Positions 59,585 to 64,000 of a stretch of 64,000 nt of DNA are shown here, in pieces (the first letter of the stretch is position 1; every line of letters starts with the position of its first letter). This stretch comes from Acidaminococcus fermentans DSM 20731 (GTDB lineage: Bacteria > Bacillota > Negativicutes > Acidaminococcales > Acidaminococcaceae): assembly GCF_000025305.1 (NCBI RefSeq), contig NC_013740.1:1550001-1614000 (forward strand). The letters are read 5' to 3'. The notes beneath the pieces are model-generated. The model saw nothing but the letters and a program-made list of their open reading frames with translations, searched no databases and was not told where the DNA came from. The position numbers were made by a program, and so were the translations under genes.

Positions 59585-61942
59585 CTAGAAAAAATCTCGT
59601 TGCCAGCGATAATTATACCATACAGGACCGGACCCATCAAAAACCACTTTGATGGCTCCTCCCCGGTCCGTCCGGGCACAGGGGATGTGGAACCGTTCCA
59701 GCCTTTCCAGGATCTCCGGATGAGGATGACCGAACCGGTTCTCCCGGCCGGAAGAAATCACCGCCAACCGTGGTGAAACCGCCGCCAGGAACCCTTCAGA
59801 CGAGGAAGTACGGGAACCGTGATGAGAAACCTTCAGCACATCGCTCCCGATGGGCCAGCGGGCCGCCGCCAGTTCCCCTTCCGCCGGTGCATCACCGGTA
59901 AAAAGGACACTGCCCGCCCCGCAGCTCACACGGACAATGGCAGAGTTTTCGTTCTTTTCTCCTCCCTTCTTTTGAATTGTCGGTGCTTCTACAATTTGTA
60001 TTATACTCCCTTTTTTGCATATTTTCTGGTTTGTTTGCATTTTGTATACAATTTTATTCAATTGTCCAAACTGTTTCACTTGTTGCATAATTGCTACTTC
60101 TTTGGTGGGAATTTCCTCTTCCACCGCCAGGTCCGGCGCAGAAGGCCACAGATCCGGGGGGAGGGCGACGGAATAAATAGGGAACCAGCGGGAAAGAGCG
60201 GCGGCCCCTCCGGCATGATCAAGATGGCCATGGCTCAGGATAAGAAGATCCACCCTATCAGCTCCCAGCCACCGGAGAAAGGGCACCAGGATCCGTTCAC
60301 CCGTGTCATATCTGCCGGGAAGACCTCCCGTATCCACCACGATGATTTCCCGTTCCGGAGTTATGACCACGGCACAGTCCCCCTGTCCCACATCCAAAAA
60401 ATAAACCGTAAAAGCCTGGGGGCAGAACTGGCAAAAAGCTACCAGCGCCCCCAGGCCGAAACCGGCTGCCAGGATGGTTCCCCTGCGCAGTCTGGGACGG
60501 AAGGGTTGGAACCAGCCTTTTTCCAGAACAGCTCCTATTAATAGGAAGTACAATGGCCACCCCCACAGAGGCACTTGGCCTGTCACCAGGTGGGTACCGG
60601 GAAGTTGGGCCAATTTCTCCCCACCCCATAGAGCAAATCCCATCAATTGCGAAACTACAGCCAAAACTGGCCGGCCCGGTAAAATCAATCCCAGAGATCC
60701 CAATATGGCCCCTATGGCACTGCCCGTTACACACAGGGATAAAACAGGTACCAACAGCACATTAGCCAAAAGAGAAACCAGGGATAAAGTATGGAAATGT
60801 ATCACCAAAAAAGGCAGGCTCAGCAGCTGGGCGCTGATGGGAACGGACAGTCCTCCTGCCACCGGCCGCGGCAGAAAAACATCCAGTTTCTCGCTTACCG
60901 GTTTCCGCAGTGTCATGAGTCCCAGGGCTGCTGTAAAAGACAGTTGAAAACCCGGATCCCGACACCACCAGGGATTCCAGGAAAGAAGCAAAATGGCAGC
61001 CAGCCCCAAGAAAGCTGTTCCCTTTGCCCGGCGCCGTCCGGCTTTTCCCAACAGTACCCCTGCGCCAAGGATCACTGCCCGGCAGACCGACGCCCGAAGA
61101 CCGCATAGTACCGCATATCCAGACAGCAGCAGAACGCCAAAAGGAACTACAGCCTTCCGGGGAATCCGGAAATACTGTACCGCCCCAGTAAAAAGGCCCA
61201 TAAGGAGAGCCACATGACTTCCGGATACGGACAGGAGATGGCTCAGGCCGCAGCGCTGGAACATCTGAAGAGTTTCAGGTTCAATCTGTGAGCTGCCGCC
61301 CAGCATCATTCCTTCCAGAAGGGCACTGTCTCCGTTCCCCATGGAACAGCGCAGCTGCCTCCGAAGCTTGTTTCCCACGGTCTGTATTTGATCCATCCAG
61401 GATGGATCTCGGGACAGGAAACGGCAACATTTCCCCACCGTCTGGATCCTTCCACCCTCTTTCCGTATGGCAGCTCCCACTTCCGGGTCCTGCATGCCAG
61501 GGTTAAAAAAGCCATCCACCGGTTTCAGGACGCCTGTCACTTGGACAATACCAGCTCCTGGCCGGAATCGTCCGCTTTTCTGAACGAAAACACGAATACG
61601 GCCCTTTTGTTCTTCCAATAAAAAGGAACTGTTCCCATGCCGGCCCTCCCGTATTGAGCCAGGAACCACCCGGCCGGTAAACCGTCCGGTCCGGCCCAAC
61701 TGCTGCGCCATCCGTTGGGCTGCTGTTTTTTCCACGGTTCCCCGGCTGGTTCCGGCGCAGAATATACACACCAGAAAAAGCCCCATATAAAAATCGCGGC
61801 TCCATTCCTTTTTCCATGCTGCAAAGGTCAGGATAGCTCCCAATCCCAAAGCACCAATCCAGACCTGGACCGGCAAAAAATGTTCCAGCCCCGTACGGAT
61901 GCCCAGTGCATAGGCCAGGCTTCCTGCCAATACCGGATCCAT
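59585..61942 (-). CDS. comEC: DNA internalization competence protein ComEC/Rec2
   Basis: ComEC forms the inner-membrane channel for transforming DNA. The 785-residue chain has N-terminal membrane helices and a DUF4131 part, the competence domain (LSHLLSVSGSHVALLMGLFTGAV ... CRAVILGAGVLLGK; about residues 215-480) and a C-terminal metallo-beta-lactamase domain (FLDVGQGDCAVV, ILSHGHLDHAGG, VSHHGSRTSSS; about 505-760). A Lys/Gln/Asn-rich insert of about 50 residues near 635-685 is encoded by AT-rich DNA unlike the rest. It starts 1-2 bp after comEA and precedes holA. Confidence 0.95.
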   Translation of the reverse strand: MDPVLAGSLAYALGIRTGLEHFLPVQVWIGALGLGAILTFAAWKKEWSRDFYMGLFLVCIFCAGTSRGTVEKTAAQRMAQQLGRTGRFTGRVVPGSIREGRHGNSSFLLEEQKGRIRVFVQKSGRFRPGAGIVQVTGVLKPVDGFFNPGMQDPEVGAAIRKEGGRIQTVGKCCRFLSRDPSWMDQIQTVGNKLRRQLRCSMGNGDSALLEGMMLGGSSQIEPETLQMFQRCGLSHLLSVSGSHVALLMGLFTGAVQYFRIPRKAVVPFGVLLLSGYAVLCGLRASVCRAVILGAGVLLGKAGRRRAKGTAFLGLAAILLLSWNPWWCRDPGFQLSFTAALGLMTLRKPVSEKLDVFLPRPVAGGLSVPISAQLLSLPFLVIHFHTLSLVSLLANVLLVPVLSLCVTGSAIGAILGSLGLILPGRPVLAVVSQLMGFALWGGEKLAQLPGTHLVTGQVPLWGWPLYFLLIGAVLEKGWFQPFRPRLRRGTILAAGFGLGALVAFCQFCPQAFTVYFLDVGQGDCAVVITPEREIIVVDTGGLPGRYDTGERILVPFLRWLGADRVDLLILSHGHLDHAGGAAALSRWFPIYSVALPPDLWPSAPDLAVEEEIPTKEVAIMQQVKQFGQLNKIVYKMQTNQKICKKGSIIQIVEAPTIQKKGGEKNENSAIVRVSCGAGSVLFTGDAPAEGELAAARWPIGSDVLKVSHHGSRTSSSEGFLAAVSPRLAVISSGRENRFGHPHPEILERLERFHIPCARTDRGGAIKVVFDGSGPVWYNYRWQRDFF

Positions 61943-61943
61943 T

Positions 61944-62591
61944 TCACACCTCCACCAACGGTTTCAGCCGCTGGAACTTTGATGGACCTATGCCGGATAC
62001 CTGCTGCAGGTCTTCTACCCTGCGAAAGGGAGCCTGCTGGCGGTATTCCACGATTCTCCTGGCCAGAGCCGGCCCGATTCCCGGAAGCCGGGTCAGTTCT
62101 TCTTCCCCTGCCCGGTTTAAATTGATCCGGCGATTGTCTTTTTCCGTCCCTCTGCCATTTTGGGCAGTTTCTCCGGCCCCGCCCTTTGCATCCTGTCCCG
62201 GTTCTCGTTGGTCTGCCGAAGCTCTGCCGGTACTCCTTTTCCGGATGCTGGTCTTCAGGTACGGAACATTCACCTGACTGCCGTCTTTGCATTTTTTGGC
62301 CAGATTCACCCGGGTGAGATCTGCTTCTTTCGTAGCCCCGCCCGCCTCTTCCAGCGCTTCCTGATAGCGGATATCCGGTTTCACCTGGTAGAGTCCTGGT
62401 TCCTGGACGGCTCCGCTGATATATACCGTTATTTTGGCTATTTTTTCCCGTTTTTCCGGCACCCCCGCCTCTGTCGCCTGTACGACAGATTTTTCCGGAA
62501 CGTTTTCCCTGCTCTGCCACCAGCTGCCAGTCACACAGAGCAGTACCAGAGCCACTACTGCCAACCACTTTTTCTTTTCCCACGGATCCAT
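61944..62591 (-). CDS. comEA: competence protein ComEA, DNA receptor
   Basis: ComEA is the membrane-anchored receptor that binds incoming double-stranded DNA. The 215-residue chain has an N-terminal anchor (KKWLAVVALVLLCVTGSWW), an SLBB domain (ITVYISGAVQEPGLYQVKPD), a Lys/Gly/Gln-rich linker, and a helix-hairpin-helix DNA-binding domain (INLNRAGEEELTRLPGIGPALARRIVEYR and VSGIGPSKFQRLKPL). The start at 62591 (MDPWEKK) has GGAGG 7 nt upstream; a longer frame upstream lacks a site. It leads the operon comEA-comEC-holA(-gltS). Confidence 0.95.
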   Translation of the reverse strand: MDPWEKKKWLAVVALVLLCVTGSWWQSRENVPEKSVVQATEAGVPEKREKIAKITVYISGAVQEPGLYQVKPDIRYQEALEEAGGATKEADLTRVNLAKKCKDGSQVNVPYLKTSIRKRSTGRASADQREPGQDAKGGAGETAQNGRGTEKDNRRINLNRAGEEELTRLPGIGPALARRIVEYRQQAPFRRVEDLQQVSGIGPSKFQRLKPLVEV

Positions 62592-62758
62592 CTTTTTTTC
62601 CTCCTTTTCCAGGGTATTTCTCCTGCTTTTCTGTAACGGAAGAAAAAATTCCTTCTTCATTGGAAAAATTGGGGTATTAACGGGAAAAAAGAGGCAATGA
62701 ATGGAAAAACCACCAACTAAATTTTACCGAATTTTAACAGGAACTTTGCAAAGGGTGC

Positions 62759-62787
62759 TTGTATTTTTCTTCCTGTGGGGGGATACT
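62759..62787 (+). promoter_or_regulatory. possible promoter of the HAD phosphatase gene
   Basis: TTGTAT (62759-62764), 17-bp spacer, GATACT (62782-62787), followed by the leader with GGGAGG. Moderate match only. Confidence 0.5.
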
Positions 62788-62825
62788 ATAACAAAAAACA
62801 TTTTCCAGAAAAAGGGAGGATTTCT

Positions 62826-63614
62826 ATGCGGGACTTGAACATCATTCGGGAAAAGAAAGGCTTCATCAGTGATATGGACGGTGTGATCTACCATGGCAGC
62901 ACCCTGCTGCCCGGGGTGAAGGAATTTGTGGCCTGGCTCCAGAAAGAAAAGAAACAGTTCCTGTTCCTGACCAACTCCAGCGAACGGTCTCCCCTGGAAC
63001 TGCGGAAGAAACTCCAGGCCATGGGGCTGGACATCGAGGAAAGCCATTTCTACACCAGCGCCCTGGCCACGGCCCATTTCCTGAAGACCCAGGCCCCCGG
63101 CTGTTCCGCCTACATCATCGGGGCCCACGGGCTCATGAACGCCCTGTATGATGCCGGGATCACCTACAATGATGTGAACCCGGAATATGTGGTGGTGGGC
63201 GAAACCACCGGCTACAATTATGAAATGATCATCAAGGCCACAGAACTGATTCACAAAGGGGCCAAGCTCATCGGCACCAACAGCGACATGACCGGCCCCA
63301 GCGACCGGGGCATCATCCCCGCCTGCCGGGCCCTCATCGCCCCTATTGAACTGGCCACCGGGAAAAAGGCCTACTTCATCGGCAAGCCCAATCCCCTGAT
63401 GATGCGCACCGGCCTGAAACGGCTGGGAGTCCATTCCGAAGACGCGGTGATGATCGGGGACCGGATGGATACGGACGTGATCGGTGGCGTGGAATCGGGC
63501 ATGGAAACGGTGCTGGTGCTCACCGGCGTTTCCAGCCGGGAAAACATCAAGCGGTTCTCCTACCAGCCCCATTATATCCTGAACGGGATCGGGGATCTGG
63601 TGCCGAAGAAATAG
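62826..63614 (+). CDS. HAD-IIA family (NagD-like) phosphatase
   Basis: A 262-residue cytoplasmic phosphatase of the haloacid dehalogenase superfamily, class IIA. Motif I is FISDMDGVIYHG (catalytic Asp pair DxD, about residues 14-19), motif II LFLTNSSERSP, the type IIA cap domain follows (YVVVGETTGYNYEMI), motif III Lys is in YFIGKPNPLMM, and motif IV is MIGDRMDTDVIGGVESGM. Substrates of NagD/AraL-like enzymes are nucleotides or sugar phosphates; the specific one is unknown. The ATG at 62826 has GGGAGG; an earlier in-frame start overlaps the promoter. It is monocistronic. Confidence 0.93.
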   Translation: MRDLNIIREKKGFISDMDGVIYHGSTLLPGVKEFVAWLQKEKKQFLFLTNSSERSPLELRKKLQAMGLDIEESHFYTSALATAHFLKTQAPGCSAYIIGAHGLMNALYDAGITYNDVNPEYVVVGETTGYNYEMIIKATELIHKGAKLIGTNSDMTGPSDRGIIPACRALIAPIELATGKKAYFIGKPNPLMMRTGLKRLGVHSEDAVMIGDRMDTDVIGGVESGMETVLVLTGVSSRENIKRFSYQPHYILNGIGDLVPKK

Positions 63615-63736
63615 TTGGAAAACGTCCAGGCGTTTTCCTTCCAAAAGAAACGCCGGCGGAACCTCCGCCGGCCCTGTCACTGGTCAATGGTCACTGGCCA
63701 ATGGAAAGGACCAAAAAACCAACTGTTTTCCCGCAC

Positions 63737-63766
63737 AAAAAAACCTGCCCTCAGGCAGGTTTTGTT
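63737..63766. terminator. bidirectional terminator between the HAD gene and tRNA-Ser(GCU)
   Basis: AAAACCTGCC-CTCA-GGCAGGTTTT with A/T runs on both sides, 6 bp after the tRNA end. A GCCGGCGGA/TCCGCCGGC hairpin (about 63653-63674) and CACTGGTCAATGGTCACTGG repeats fill the region nearer the HAD gene. Confidence 0.88.
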
Positions 63767-63772
63767 TTTGAA

Positions 63773-63863
63773 TGGCGGAGTGGGAGAGATTCGAACTCTC
63801 GCGGGGTTTAACCCCCCTAACGATTTAGCAAACCGTCCTCTTCAGCCACTTGAGTACCACTCC
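63773..63863 (-). tRNA. tRNA-Ser (anticodon GCU)
   Basis: A class II tRNA: acceptor stem GGAGTGG/CCACTCC, anticodon stem ACGGT/ATCGT around TTGCTAA (anticodon GCT), long variable arm, AGTTCGAATCT T arm and encoded CCA. It reads AGC/AGU codons. Confidence 0.95.
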
Positions 63864-63885
63864 GTTTGAATCAGCTGACTTGTTT

Positions 63886-63914
63886 ATAATACACGATTTA
63901 TGGATTTCTGTCAA
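63886..63914 (-). promoter_or_regulatory. promoter of tRNA-Ser(GCU)
   Basis: TTGACA (complement of 63909-63914), 17-bp spacer, TATTAT (complement of 63886-63891), about 22 bp before the tRNA. Confidence 0.88.
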
Positions 63915-63958
63915 CAGTTTTTTGAAAAAAGGCTGTCAGCGGCCAGCTGGCAAAAAAA

Positions 63959-63990
63959 CGGGCTCCCCGGCGTGGAGCCCCTACGGTTTT
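63959..63990 (+). repeat. REP-like interspersed repeat
   Basis: GGGCTCC-CCGGCGT-GGAGCCC followed by CTACGGTTTTCG at the right edge of the window; the stem sequence is identical to the copies at 45720 and 48037. Confidence 0.82.
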
Positions 63991-64000
63991 CGTTATCCGT

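Overview
The window is a GC-rich (roughly 60 percent by eye), gene-dense chromosomal segment of an anaerobic Firmicute, most plausibly a diderm Negativicute of the Acidaminococcaceae type. The reasons are: the gene orders are Firmicute-like (metG-tatD-yabE-rnmV-rsmA, ispE-purR-glmU-prs-pth, yicC-remA-gmk-rpoZ-coaBC, comEA-comEC-holA); there is a CIRCE-controlled groESL; a remnant of an outer-membrane two-partner secretion locus implies an outer membrane; and a GltS Na+/glutamate symporter plus an [FeFe]-hydrogenase maturase (HydE), acetate kinase, hemerythrin and DUF1858 proteins fit an anaerobic amino-acid fermenter. The genus is inference; no rRNA gene is present.

Layout. 1-5.3 kb: ackA (cut by the window edge), tmcAL, a coiled-coil gene, coaD, rsmD, a DUF4127 gene and tRNA-Pro. 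5.4-7.3 kb is accessory: a collapsed two-partner secretion pseudogene, two paralogous small-RNA-like units and a 22-residue hydrophobic ORF laid out like a type I toxin-antitoxin locus. 7.4-13.4 kb: a large zinc-ribbon/Sel1 protein interrupted by a frameshift, a WG-repeat exported protein and a small ferredoxin. 13.5-17.7 kb: an M20 amidohydrolase, a hemerythrin/DUF1858 operon and hydE. 17.9-18.8 kb: tRNA-Ser(UGA), a LURP-one-like gene and a 9 x 14 bp minisatellite between two hairpins. 18.9-22.8 kb is the yicC-to-coaBC operon, transcribed leftward. 22.9-26.4 kb: rqcH and ilvD, rightward. 26.5-34.9 kb: MATE exporter, lysS with greA, an SLC13-type permease, tpx and groESL. 34.9-40.4 kb is the metG-to-rsmA cluster.

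40.6-45.6 kb holds a two-gene AAA+ ATPase / PD-(D/E)XK nuclease module resembling a diverged McrBC system, the most likely undescribed system here. 45.8-49.6 kb: a PAS-GAF-GGDEF protein, a nitroreductase, galU and pth. 49.7-55.9 kb: prs, glmU, ilvA, purR, a GntR regulator and ispE. 56.2-63.9 kb: a YitT family protein, gltS, holA, comEC, comEA, a HAD phosphatase and tRNA-Ser(GCU).

Intergenic regions are rich in interspersed repeats. A REP-like GC hairpin has covarying stems and a conserved loop, and often abuts stop codons. A second family consists of short GTCAACGGTCAGC-type direct repeats. A family of terminator hairpins shares a GTGAAAAAATG-type core. These explain most of the non-coding DNA. 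Many long open frames opposite real genes are compositional shadows of the GC-rich third codon position and are not listed.
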